Shown here: piece by piece, positions 1 through 6,415 of the stretch
How positions within the stretch are numbered: position 1 is the first letter of the stretch
How the letters are laid out: each line of letters starts with the position of its first letter
Assembly: GCA_020629335.1 (NCBI GenBank)
Contig: JAHDDN010000008.1
Span: 1-34,335 of the forward strand
DNA length: 34,335 bases
Direction of reading: 5' to 3'
Source: Chitinophagales bacterium
Lineage (GTDB): Bacteria > Bacteroidota > Bacteroidia > Chitinophagales > UBA2359
Notes under the pieces: model-generated
Databases searched by the model: none
Told to the model about the DNA's origin: nothing
What the model saw: the letters and a program-made list of their open reading frames with translations, nothing else
Program-made: the position numbers and the translations under genes

Positions 1-48
1 AATACAACACAATGCAATGAATTACAATGATTTATGTATGTGAATTTT

Positions 49-116
49 GTTCAACGGACGGGTGTAAATGTCGTACACCCGCATAGGGTGTATGAACATT
101 TTACACGGTGTTATAC
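49..116. other. attC-like integron recombination site 1
   Basis: The outer 7-mers are GTTCAAC (49-55) and GTTATAC (110-116). Inside them, GTGTAAA (62-68) and TTTACAC (100-106) are perfect complements that continue as an imperfect hairpin with extra-helical bases. Spacers between outer and inner boxes are 6 nt on the left and 3 nt on the right, the same asymmetry as site 2. On the minus strand the right-hand R box reads GTTGAAC, a perfect GTTRRRY. GTTATAC is the exact reverse complement of the GTATAAC that opens site 2, which is the relation expected between the start of a cassette and its own attC. Polarity is not resolved. No integrase gene is visible. Confidence 0.6.
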
Positions 117-153
117 ACTCGTCTATTTTTTATTAATCTTGAAATTATAAATT

Positions 154-570
154 ATGAAAAAAGTACCTACTAAAATCTATTTACAATTTGTCCCTGAAGG
201 CGATAAGCCCGTTGATGATTATTATGACACCGATGAGGTGACTTGGTGTGAAGATAAAATAAATAAAAATGATGTTGAGTATTTAAAATCAAGTCTCTTT
301 AACAAGATTGAAAAGACATTGACCGAAAAAGATATTATTGATTTTGGATTTACAAAAGTTGATGGTGAGTACGAAATGCAAATTGGAGTTGATACTGATG
401 AAAAAGACGGATTAATTCCGATGAAAATTTTACTTGGAAATTCTTGGGCAAATAATGTTGAATTTTCTCTTTTGCTATGCGAAGGTCAAAGGCTTTATTT
501 ACAAGTCAATTCCTTAGAGCAATTACAGGTATTTATAAATTCTATCAATCGTTACGAACCCGTTTGGTAG
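154..570 (+). CDS. Hypothetical 138-aa protein (cassette-like orphan)
   Basis: I do not recognise this protein. It is a soluble, acidic 138-residue ORF with no signal peptide or membrane segment. It is rich in Asp, Glu and Lys and ends in a Tyr-Glu-Pro-Val-Trp tail. The start is preceded by AT-rich DNA (TTATAAATT) typical of Bacteroidota starts and without a Shine-Dalgarno motif. It sits alone between two attC-like sites: 37 nt separate the GTTATAC box from its ATG and 68 nt separate its stop from GTATAAC. That is the geometry of a one-gene integron cassette. Cassettes commonly carry short orphan genes, so lack of recognisable homology fits. Its neighbour, the 507-aa secreted protein, is in the opposite orientation. 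Confidence 0.75.
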   Translation: MKKVPTKIYLQFVPEGDKPVDDYYDTDEVTWCEDKINKNDVEYLKSSLFNKIEKTLTEKDIIDFGFTKVDGEYEMQIGVDTDEKDGLIPMKILLGNSWANNVEFSLLLCEGQRLYLQVNSLEQLQVFINSINRYEPVW

Positions 571-638
571 TCATTAAATGGCGTAGCCTCAATAAATCCT
601 TTAATCTTGGATTTAGCAGGATTGGATTTATTGATGGT

Positions 639-709
639 GTATAACGGCTACGCAACCACGACGTGACGAAGCGAATGCGAGGCATGAGCGTTGGTTGCTT
701 TGTTAGCTG
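639..709. other. attC-like integron recombination site 2
   Basis: The outer boxes are GTATAAC (639-645) and GTTAGCT(G) (702-709). The inner boxes GCAACCA (652-658) and TGGTTGC (692-698) are perfect complements. Spacers are 6 nt (646-651) and 3 nt (699-701), as in site 1. The region between is a partly self-complementary stretch of about 33 nt. The left box complements the start of the 138-aa cassette, and the right box GTTAGCTG complements CAGCTAAC at 2271-2278 beyond the 507-aa gene. The stop codon of that gene lies within 5 nt of the right box. Confidence 0.65.
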
Positions 710-713
710 ATTT

Positions 714-2237
714 TCATTTAATAATAGTAACATTACCTTTCCTCGATTCTTCAATATTCCCCACATCATAACTACAGAACCATACATAGACTCCCATTGG
801 TAGTGAATTATTTTTAATGGTACCATCCCACTGTGAATAAATATCTTTGCTTATATAAACCAATTGCCCCCACCTATTAAATATTTTTAGTGTATAATTG
901 TTAATATCACAACTTGTTATAACGCCAAACGTATCATTAATCCCGTCATTATTAGGAGAAAATGCAGTTGGAAAAATTGTACAGTTACTACATTTAAAGG
1001 TTTCTAAATTTAAAGTTACTAAGCTGTCACATCCTTCCGTTCCTTCATAACTAAGTTCATACACCCCTGAACTTGACAAGAACCTTCCATTCTCTAAAGT
1101 AATACCCTTCTCTTCGCAGACCAAAGTATCTTTAAAAACATTTTCACTACTGACTTTAATAATGTCGTAATTTATCTTTAAGCTATCACATCCATACTGA
1201 TCTAATATTATATTTTCATACTCTGAAACTTCTTCATTAATTTCTGTTCCGTCTGGTAAAAAAACACTTTCATCCTCACATACTAATAAATCTATGAATA
1301 AACTTTCAGACTGGATTACTTCCGCTGTTTTAGGGTCAGAAATCATATAACAATTTATATTTTCTACATTTAGAGGGGAACTTCCAATAATAAAACGATA
1401 ATAGCTTAACGTACTAGGACTGATAGTCAATAGACTATCAAGGGTGGGTGTGCCAATGTTAACCCAATCAATATTATTTGAGCTATACTGCCATTGAATA
1501 TAATGCTCATCGTATGGAGTATTTTCATAAAAAGCTGAAATTGTTGCGCTATCTTCTAAACAAACACTAAGACTTCCATTAGGTAAAATATTTGTTATTG
1601 GTCCACAAGGTTCAAATGAAATATTATCTAGTGCTAAATCATTACCATAGCCACCTGGTGCATTATTTCTTAGTGCTAACTCTAACGAAGTTTCATTGTC
1701 AGCAGTAATATATTCAGCTTTATAGGTATGCCACTGCTCATCTTGGGGAATATCTCCCGTTTGTAGAAGAATTTCTCCATTTAGTAGAAAATCTATATTT
1801 GGAGATATTGCACCGCTAATACCAACCTCTATCATATTTACTATATCCGCACTAAACTCATATTGAGTATTTTCGCATAAATTATCAACTATTTGTTTGT
1901 AAAACAATCCTGGTTCATAACTTGCATTTACAACCATCATGTAGCCATTGTCTGAATTTGAATTATCCATAGTTTCATGCCAACTAACAAATAAATCAGG
2001 CCATAGACCAGTATTATTGGTAATTGTATACTCCCCATCATTTGGAGGGGGTGAAGTTTCATAAATATATCCTGGCGCAATCAAAGGGTCATAATTAATG
2101 ATATTCTCGTTACCTCCACCAAAATCCCCATCACTAAAGATATTATAGCCTAATGTACCAGAACATTGTCCATTAGCTATAAGTGACCTAAACAATAATA
2201 AAAAGAGAAAAACAATGTATGCAACATATAATTTCAT
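714..2237 (-). CDS. Secreted protein with C-terminal gliding-motility (CHU_C, type B) sorting domain
   Basis: This 507-aa protein has a signal peptide (residues 1 to about 23: hydrophobic core, then NGQ). The middle includes a beta-rich, carbohydrate-binding-module-like segment (roughly 25-205), a Cys-containing Ig-like segment, and two similar modules of about 50 residues with Val-Cys-Glu at the start and GCDSL near the end. The last 90 or so residues form the CHU_C domain: FSPNNDGINDTF, then FNRWGQLVY, then GVYVW, then GNVTIIK. Proteins with this ending are exported by the T9SS and kept at or released from the cell surface; family knowledge says they need a PorP/SprF partner, and one is encoded at 14049. 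The gene lies precisely between complementary boxes GTTAGCTG and CAGCTAAC, so it may be an integron cassette. The ligand or function is unknown. Confidence 0.88.
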   Translation of the reverse strand: MKLYVAYIVFLFLLLFRSLIANGQCSGTLGYNIFSDGDFGGGNENIINYDPLIAPGYIYETSPPPNDGEYTITNNTGLWPDLFVSWHETMDNSNSDNGYMMVVNASYEPGLFYKQIVDNLCENTQYEFSADIVNMIEVGISGAISPNIDFLLNGEILLQTGDIPQDEQWHTYKAEYITADNETSLELALRNNAPGGYGNDLALDNISFEPCGPITNILPNGSLSVCLEDSATISAFYENTPYDEHYIQWQYSSNNIDWVNIGTPTLDSLLTISPSTLSYYRFIIGSSPLNVENINCYMISDPKTAEVIQSESLFIDLLVCEDESVFLPDGTEINEEVSEYENIILDQYGCDSLKINYDIIKVSSENVFKDTLVCEEKGITLENGRFLSSSGVYELSYEGTEGCDSLVTLNLETFKCSNCTIFPTAFSPNNDGINDTFGVITSCDINNYTLKIFNRWGQLVYISKDIYSQWDGTIKNNSLPMGVYVWFCSYDVGNIEESRKGNVTIIK

Positions 2238-2270
2238 GGATTTTAATTTTATTCATGTAATTTTATTTTT

Positions 2271-2278
2271 CAGCTAAC
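2271..2278. other. Cassette-boundary R-box (half site)
   Basis: CAGCTAAC here is the exact reverse complement of GTTAGCTG at 702-709 and lies 33 nt upstream of the start of the 507-aa gene. It is what the other end of that cassette should look like. I could not find a matching inner box and second R box further right, so this may be an attI-like point, a decayed attC, or chance. Confidence 0.4.
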
Positions 2279-2400
2279 TCCTTTATAAGTGAAACTCCTC
2301 ATTTCCAGAATGTACAAGGTCAAATATAGTAAATATTATTTTATTAGTAGCTGTTTACTATTGGTATTTTGAAGATAAATGAGCCTTTTCGCTTAATTGA

Positions 2401-2456
2401 TTTAAGCACTTAAAATCACTTAATAAGCGCTTATAAGTACTTATTAAGTGCTTAAA
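2401..2456. repeat. Overlapping perfect inverted repeats (13 bp and 11 bp arms)
   Basis: TTTAAGCACTTAA at 2401-2413 is perfectly complementary to 2444-2456, and CACTTAATAAG at 2417-2427 is perfectly complementary to 2440-2450. The two pairings overlap on the right side and so are mutually exclusive. No T-run follows either hairpin. The stretch 2280-2400 shows no gene or clear signal. Confidence 0.7.
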
Positions 2457-2479
2457 GTGGCTACAGAGAGGCCTTTTTT

Positions 2480-2648
2480 AGTGATGAGTAAGGAATTTAC
2501 TAGCGTGCAGCGATGAGTGTTGTTGATTCTTATTAAGTCGTACTAACTTTTTCTCTCATTAAGTCGTGCTTAGTATGACTTAATGAGAGTCAACAGCGTG
2601 TAGCTTATAGTTTTTTTACTCATCACTCATCACTATGCACTCATCGCT
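2480..2648. repeat. Cluster of inverted repeats around a 13-bp perfect hairpin
   Basis: The centre is a perfect hairpin with 13-bp arms CTCTCATTAAGTC (2553-2565) and its complement (2577-2589). Outside it, AGTGATGAGTAA (2480-2491) matches TTACTCATCACT (2616-2627), and AGCGATGAGTG (2509-2519) matches CACTCATCGCT (2638-2648). The outer pairs are crossed rather than nested, so they are alternative pairings. GATGAGTG-type words recur near 4532-4590. No gene is visible here. Confidence 0.65.
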
Positions 2649-2654
2649 ATTTTC

Positions 2655-2885
2655 GGCTTAGGGATGGAAGTGGTATGTGGCGTTTATGATGCGACTTGCG
2701 GCGCTTAGTGATGCGCATGGCTGGCCCGAAGGGCAGACAAGCAGCACTTAGCAGAGCTGGAGCAACATAGCCACATAAGAACGGACAGCCCGACCATGCG
2801 CCTTCGGCGAATGCATAATGCGTAATGATGAATGATGAATTTGCTCGTGCTGCGCACTCGCTTTTACGTGCGCATGGGAAGCCCC
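2655..2885 (+). repeat. Structured dispersed repeat, copy A
   Basis: About 231 bp beginning GGCTTAGGGATGG and ending GGGAAGCCCC. Shared landmarks with copies B, C and D are TATGTGGC near the start, a GCCCGAAGGGC hairpin, GCCACATA further on, then CGGACAGCCCGACC, then a variable arm closing on the terminal helix (GGCTT with AAGCC). In this copy the variable arm closes with CCATGCGC and GCGCATGG. It contains no plausible gene and fills most of the 2238-2930 intergenic space. Confidence 0.85.
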
Positions 2886-2930
2886 AAAATAACGATAAAC
2901 TATGAATTATAAATGATAAATATTATGGAC

Positions 2931-3305
2931 TTAACGACCAAAAATCCCTGATATAAACTCGACCATTACCAGCAACATTAAAATAATGAGTCCAATATAA
3001 AGAGCTCCTAAATAAGTAAACAATCTGGCAAAAAAGGTGCTTTCTTCTGGAATGTGTTTGGCTCTATAGATACTCATGCTTCCTACTATCACTCCTGCTG
3101 CGACCATAAGTGTTCCGCCCATCATACTGATACCACCAATTTTAAATATTTTTCTGAGGATGCTGATTTCGTTAATCGTACTTTTAAAATAGAACTGTAA
3201 AAATAAAGGACCAAAAACCAACAAAAAACCTAGTGAGACTAAAAGCATGGTCGGTTTTGTTAGTGGTGGAAAGAAGTTCGTTGTTTCTTCGGCTCGTTTT
3301 ATCAT
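2931..3305 (-). CDS. Small integral membrane protein, function unknown
   Basis: The 124-aa protein has three predicted membrane spans, at about residues 18-38, 56-78 and 92-119. A short basic or polar segment precedes the first span. No catalytic motif is visible. The start Met-Ile-Lys-Arg follows an AT-rich leader and no Shine-Dalgarno sequence. It stands alone, 167 nt from the stop of the HicA-like gene on the same strand, so co-transcription with the pair upstream is possible but unproven. I do not recognise a family. Confidence 0.75.
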   Translation of the reverse strand: MIKRAEETTNFFPPLTKPTMLLVSLGFLLVFGPLFLQFYFKSTINEISILRKIFKIGGISMMGGTLMVAAGVIVGSMSIYRAKHIPEESTFFARLFTYLGALYIGLIILMLLVMVEFISGIFGR

Positions 3306-3472
3306 AATTAGTCGCTCATCTATTTATTAGAAATCAAGGACAATAGTTTATGTAAATATAATAAAATTTCATCAAGAATAAACTTTGAGGGATAAATGTC
3401 GCTAAGATTTCGAAAAGGTAAATCGTCACAAGCGAAACGCTTACGACAGAGGGACTAAAAATAAAAAATTAA

Positions 3473-3763
3473 TTATTCCTCCTCAGCAGATATTATTTGA
3501 TAATATTCTTTACCACTTAATGTACAGCTAATAAAGTCATTATATTGATCTTGATTTAATCCTAATTGAGAAGCAAGGTTTTTCGCTTTTGATGGACCGA
3601 AATTATTTTTATGGGGATTTGGAATCTTGACTGTGCTAAAATAAACAGAATCAATATATATTTTTCCTCTCCAATGTGCTGCTTTCTTATTGGGTACAAT
3701 TGGAGAGATTTTATTCAAAATAGCATTTCGAACTTCTTTTTCAGTAAAGTTACGATATGCCAT
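3473..3763 (-). CDS. Putative HicA-like small protein (toxin candidate)
   Basis: A basic 96-aa protein. It starts YRNFTEKEV, continues through an AHWRGKIYID segment and a VKIPNPH strand, and ends in a helical part containing AKNLASQLGL. This order recalls HicA, a small dsRNA-binding-fold RNase toxin with a central His, a short beta element ending in Pro-x-His and a C-terminal helix preceding a Leu-Gly. Identity is too low to be sure. The start codon lies inside the 3' end of the upstream gene (14-nt overlap), so the two are translationally coupled, as in toxin-antitoxin pairs. It could equally be an uncharacterised small protein coupled to a YegP-like partner. Confidence 0.5.
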   Translation of the reverse strand: MAYRNFTEKEVRNAILNKISPIVPNKKAAHWRGKIYIDSVYFSTVKIPNPHKNNFGPSKAKNLASQLGLNQDQYNDFISCTLSGKEYYQIISAEEE

Positions 3764-4355
3764 CCATAATTATTTTTGAAGAGAATTTTTGTCTTAATGA
3801 TTTTGCCTTAGGAGATAATTCATGCTTTTTGACAAATAAGTCATCATACAAGTCATCTAGATCAAGTTTAAGCTCTTCAATTACTTCTATTAAATCATCA
3901 GAATAAGAGAAAACATTGAGTTCTGGAATTGATGCTACAAATTGATTGTCTTCTATCTCCAGAGTTATTTTTAGTGGTGATTTAAATTGTAATATAGAAG
4001 TACAAGTCAAATAATAATATACTTCACCTTCGTCAAACGACTTATCTATTATGTGACTTACTGTACAGCCTCCTTTTAAATGCTCCACGAAATCATATGC
4101 CGCTTGCTTATCATCAAAAGGTCGGCTATCTAAAAGTAAAACGCCATCTAATGTAATCTTGAAATAATGACAATCTTCACCTTTACAAACTTCGTATACG
4201 TAATTCTCAGCTCCAGAATTTAAGTACTGATTTAATTGATTTATGGCCTCAGCTCTAGTATCAAAGTCAATACTTCGAAGTACTGGATATCCGCGAGAAT
4301 CAAGGCAGTCAAACCTAAATTCTGATTTTCTCTTAACTATTTCACAAGTGTACAT
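3750..4355 (-). CDS. Protein with two YegP/DUF1508-like modules and a HicB-like C-terminal part
   Basis: This 201-aa protein appears to contain two similar modules of about 44 residues (roughly 1-46 and 51-94). Each has a strand, a charged turn, a strand ending in a small loop, then a helix with A-x-x-x-x-x-x-Y/F-L spacing, in the manner of DUF1508/YegP proteins. The last 75 residues read like a HicB-type antitoxin: LKITLEIEDNQFVASIPEL, a break, then an acidic helix DDLIEVIEELKLDLDDLYDD. It overlaps the 96-aa HicA-like gene by 14 nt, antitoxin candidate first. The fusion of DUF1508-like modules to a HicB-like part would be unusual. Family assignment is by eye only. Confidence 0.55.
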   Translation of the reverse strand: MYTCEIVKRKSEFRFDCLDSRGYPVLRSIDFDTRAEAINQLNQYLNSGAENYVYEVCKGEDCHYFKITLDGVLLLDSRPFDDKQAAYDFVEHLKGGCTVSHIIDKSFDEGEVYYYLTCTSILQFKSPLKITLEIEDNQFVASIPELNVFSYSDDLIEVIEELKLDLDDLYDDLFVKKHELSPKAKSLRQKFSSKIIMDGIS

Positions 4356-4491
4356 AATATTAAAGGAACGGTTTAATCAATGATTAAGTTCAAAGATAAT
4401 GAATTGGCTTTTCACAATCAAATGAATATTAGGAAAATAGCAGGATTACAGGTTTTTCGGGATTAGCTTGGCTGATAATAAAAATACAAGT

Positions 4492-4511
4492 GCGATCACT
4501 TGTGGTCGCCC
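4492..4511 (-). repeat. Short GGGCGACC hairpin repeat, degenerate copy
   Basis: On the minus strand this shares ATTGGGCGACCACAAG with the copy at 7395-7419 and then diverges. It lies in the 240-nt gap between the DUF1508/HicB-like gene and rtcB, which otherwise shows no gene. Confidence 0.5.
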
Positions 4512-4531
4512 AATTGAAAGCAATAGTGTAT

Positions 4532-4568
4532 AGCGATGAGCATTTGATTTTTTCAAACACTCATCGCT
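4532..4568. repeat. Hairpin downstream of rtcB
   Basis: AGCGATGAG (4532-4540) pairs perfectly with CTCATCGCT (4560-4568), and the loop contains a second pairing, TTTGA with TCAAA. It follows the rtcB stop on the transcript. There is no T-run after it, so it is a possible mRNA 3' end structure rather than a canonical terminator. The same GATGAGTG words occur at 2480-2648. Confidence 0.5.
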
Positions 4569-4595
4569 CATCACTATGCATTCATCGCTAGTAAG

Positions 4596-6002
4596 TTATT
4601 TACTATCCATTCTGACAATCTTGGGCTGGAAGGTACCCACGATGTCTACTAATTCTGTTTGGTAATTCATGACTTTTTGGATGTCTTTATAGGCCATTGG
4701 AGCCTCATCCAATCCGCCTCCTATGAGGGTGACACCTTTCTCTAATAGATGATCTCTCAGTTCACTTTTAGTAATAGAATTACGAGCTTTGGAGCGAGAC
4801 ATTTGACGGCCTGCACCATGGGAGGCGGAATTAAGGGAAGTCACTACTCCCCTACCTCTGACGATATAACCAGGCGCTGTCATTGAACCTGGAATGACGC
4901 CTAAGACACCTTTGCCAGCTGGTGTGGCTCCTTTACGATGTACAATGACTTCCCTCCCATCACTTAACATTTCTTTCCAAGCGAAATTGTGGTGATTCTC
5001 TACTACTGCTATAGGTTTGATAGACAATTCTTTGGAAATTCTTTTGTGAATTTGGTGGTGACAGGCCGAAGCGTAATCTCCTGCTAAATTCATTAAATTC
5101 CAATATTCTTGTCCTGCTTCTTGATCCATTTTTAGCCATGCTAAATGCTGTGCATGACGTGGTAATCTACAAGTATCTCTGGCTAATTGAGTATAGTAAG
5201 TCGCAATCTTTGCGCCCAAGCCTCTGGAGCCTGAATGCGAAAGCAAGCCCATATAACGACCAATCTCTAAGCCAAATTCATTATTGGGATCGCTGATCTC
5301 TACTAGGCCAAATTCTACGAAATGATTACCTCCTCCAGAGGTGCCGATCTGTCGATAAGCCTTATCTCGTAATTGCTTAGCTAACTTAAATTCGCTAAAT
5401 TCTCGTCTTTCAAAAATAGGGTCATCTATGGGTTCTTTGAACTCACTGCCCATTCCGAAACGGGTGTTTTTTACTAATACATTCTTTAATCGTGATTTGT
5501 GTCCGTCTAAATTTTTGACAGGTAATCTATATATACTTAAGCACATTCGACAACCGATATCAACGCCAACCCCATAGGGAATGACAGCATTTTCTGTAGC
5601 AAGTACTCCCCCTATTGGTAGTCCGTAACCTTGATGGGCATCGGGCATTAAAGCCCCTTCAGCAACAATAGGCAAACTCATAGCGACCTTCATCTGATTG
5701 ACAGCAGATGTTTCTATGTTTTCTTCGCCATAGATTTCAAAGTCTTTGTACAGGATTAATGATTCTTCCTTAATTTTTTCCTTTTCGGAATCAGTCGTTA
5801 AGGCCACTGCTAATTTGGTGAGATATTGGTGTTCTAAAAATCTTTCTGGATCCTTTAATACGGCTTCCATTAGATTTAACCTTTTTTCTTTGGTTGATTT
5901 TTTATAATATCTCGAAAGGATGCCTAAGGCGATTCCTACTGATTTGTTAGATGGGAATCCTAAGGCTCTTAGTTCTTTTCCTTTTATTTTGGGCTTTGCC
6001 AT
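4596..6002 (-). CDS. rtcB: RNA-splicing ligase RtcB
   Basis: RtcB joins RNA 2',3'-cyclic or 3'-phosphate ends to 5'-OH ends using GTP and Mn2+, and acts in tRNA and rRNA repair. The 468-aa product carries the family signatures: MPDAHQGYGLPIGG (Asp about 121), GVDIGCRM with the metal-binding Cys, GTSGGGNHFVE, LSHSGSRGLG, and SASHGAGR, whose His (about 395) is the expected guanylylated residue. An in-frame ATG at 6053 would add 17 residues, but it lies within a terminator hairpin and gives a non-homologous leader, so MAKPKIKG at 6002 is preferred. No archease or prfH gene is next to it. A leader ORF and two terminators precede it on the same strand and suggest attenuation control. Confidence 0.95.
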   Translation of the reverse strand: MAKPKIKGKELRALGFPSNKSVGIALGILSRYYKKSTKEKRLNLMEAVLKDPERFLEHQYLTKLAVALTTDSEKEKIKEESLILYKDFEIYGEENIETSAVNQMKVAMSLPIVAEGALMPDAHQGYGLPIGGVLATENAVIPYGVGVDIGCRMCLSIYRLPVKNLDGHKSRLKNVLVKNTRFGMGSEFKEPIDDPIFERREFSEFKLAKQLRDKAYRQIGTSGGGNHFVEFGLVEISDPNNEFGLEIGRYMGLLSHSGSRGLGAKIATYYTQLARDTCRLPRHAQHLAWLKMDQEAGQEYWNLMNLAGDYASACHHQIHKRISKELSIKPIAVVENHHNFAWKEMLSDGREVIVHRKGATPAGKGVLGVIPGSMTAPGYIVRGRGVVTSLNSASHGAGRQMSRSKARNSITKSELRDHLLEKGVTLIGGGLDEAPMAYKDIQKVMNYQTELVDIVGTFQPKIVRMDSK

Positions 6003-6039
6003 TATGATTTGATTCTTAGGGTTAGAATTAGAGGGGCAT

Positions 6040-6075
6040 AAAAAAAGCCCCATTTAATTTAATTAAATCGGGCTT
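6040..6075 (-). terminator. Intrinsic terminator T2 in the rtcB 5' leader
   Basis: On the minus strand, AAGCCCGATTTAATT pairs with its near-complement (15 bp with one mismatch) and is followed by seven T. It ends 38 nt before the rtcB ATG. Its 5' arm begins with ATCAAGCCCGA, the same word as in T1, so the two look duplicated. Confidence 0.75.
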
Positions 6076-6103
6076 GATAAGATTCTTCTTAAGTAGAATC
6101 CAT

Positions 6104-6137
6104 AAAAAAACCCGAACGCTATAAATATAGGTTCGGG
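6104..6137 (-). terminator. Intrinsic terminator T1 in the rtcB leader
   Basis: On the minus strand CCCGAACCTATA (6126-6137) pairs with TATAGCGTTCGGG (6111-6123), 12 bp with one bulged base, followed by a run of seven T. Its 5' arm is also complementary over 11 nt to the end of the upstream leader ORF, which gives a competing antiterminator. Confidence 0.8.
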
Positions 6138-6177
6138 CTTGATTTTTTATATAGTATGACTTACATAAATAGTAGAG

Positions 6178-6240
6178 TTATCCGAACCTATAGGGGTTAA
6201 CCATAGGCACTGTGGCGCTATATTTACGTAATACTTTCAT
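6178..6240 (-). CDS. 20-aa leader peptide upstream of rtcB
   Basis: An ATG at 6240 opens 20 codons ending in TAA at 6178. The peptide begins MKVLRKYSAT and ends NPYRFG; I do not recognise it. It has an A-rich upstream region (CAATAAAAAATATAGCC) and no Shine-Dalgarno motif, like other starts in the window. Its last codons contain the antiterminator strand that competes with terminator T1. There is no run of one rare amino acid, but it contains two Arg, two Tyr and two Pro. Short ORFs occur by chance; the argument for this one is its position relative to T1. Conservation in relatives has not been tested. Confidence 0.5.
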   Translation of the reverse strand: MKVLRKYSATVPMVNPYRFG

Positions 6241-6291
6241 GGCTATATTTTTTATTGGGTTTTAAAAATGTTGTTTGCTTAGTTCAAGTTA

Positions 6292-6316
6292 GGGCGACTA
6301 CAAGAGTCGCCCCTAC
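6292..6316 (+). repeat. Short GGGCGAC hairpin repeat
   Basis: GGGCGACTACAAGAGTCGCC followed by CCTAC: an 8-bp stem with a small loop and a conserved CCCCTAC tail. Similar copies lie at 7395-7419 and 13923-13949, with a degenerate copy at 4492-4511. It sits 100-124 nt downstream of the TraB/GumN stop and could shape that mRNA's 3' end. Confidence 0.65.
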
Positions 6317-6415
6317 ATTTTTTTTATTGCCTGCTTTTTGACCTATTAATGTCTTTGGTTTTGTGCAGACTCTTGTATAACTATCGCTAATGAAAATGAG
6401 TTCCTTAACCGAAGT

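Larger units (their letters stand above)
6104..6240 (-). promoter_or_regulatory. Putative translation-coupled attenuator of rtcB
   Basis: Four segments can be drawn on the minus-strand RNA. Segment 1 CCTAT (6203-6207) can pair with segment 2, which contains ATAGG. Segment 2, CTATAGGTTCGG at the end of the leader ORF (6182-6193), can instead pair with segment 3, CCGAACCTATA (6126-6136). Segment 3 can pair with segment 4 (6111-6123) to make terminator T1. This 1:2, 2:3, 3:4 layout is that of amino-acid-operon attenuators. A ribosome reaching the leader stop would cover segment 2 and favour termination; one halted earlier would favour readthrough to rtcB. The mechanism is inference; the complementarities are seen. 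Confidence 0.55.

Noticed and set aside
545..826. 93-aa minus-strand ORF across attC-like site 2
   Set aside because: It overlaps the 3' end of the 507-aa gene in another frame and runs through the hairpin of the recombination site.
6003..6053. Earlier rtcB start giving a 485-aa protein
   Set aside because: The first ATG lies in the terminator T2 hairpin and the extra 17 residues do not look like RtcB; the ATG at 6002 begins the family-like sequence.
6178..6240. Leader region as a known riboswitch or T-box
   Set aside because: I could see no T-box motif, specifier loop or familiar aptamer core; an ORF with competing hairpins explains it better.
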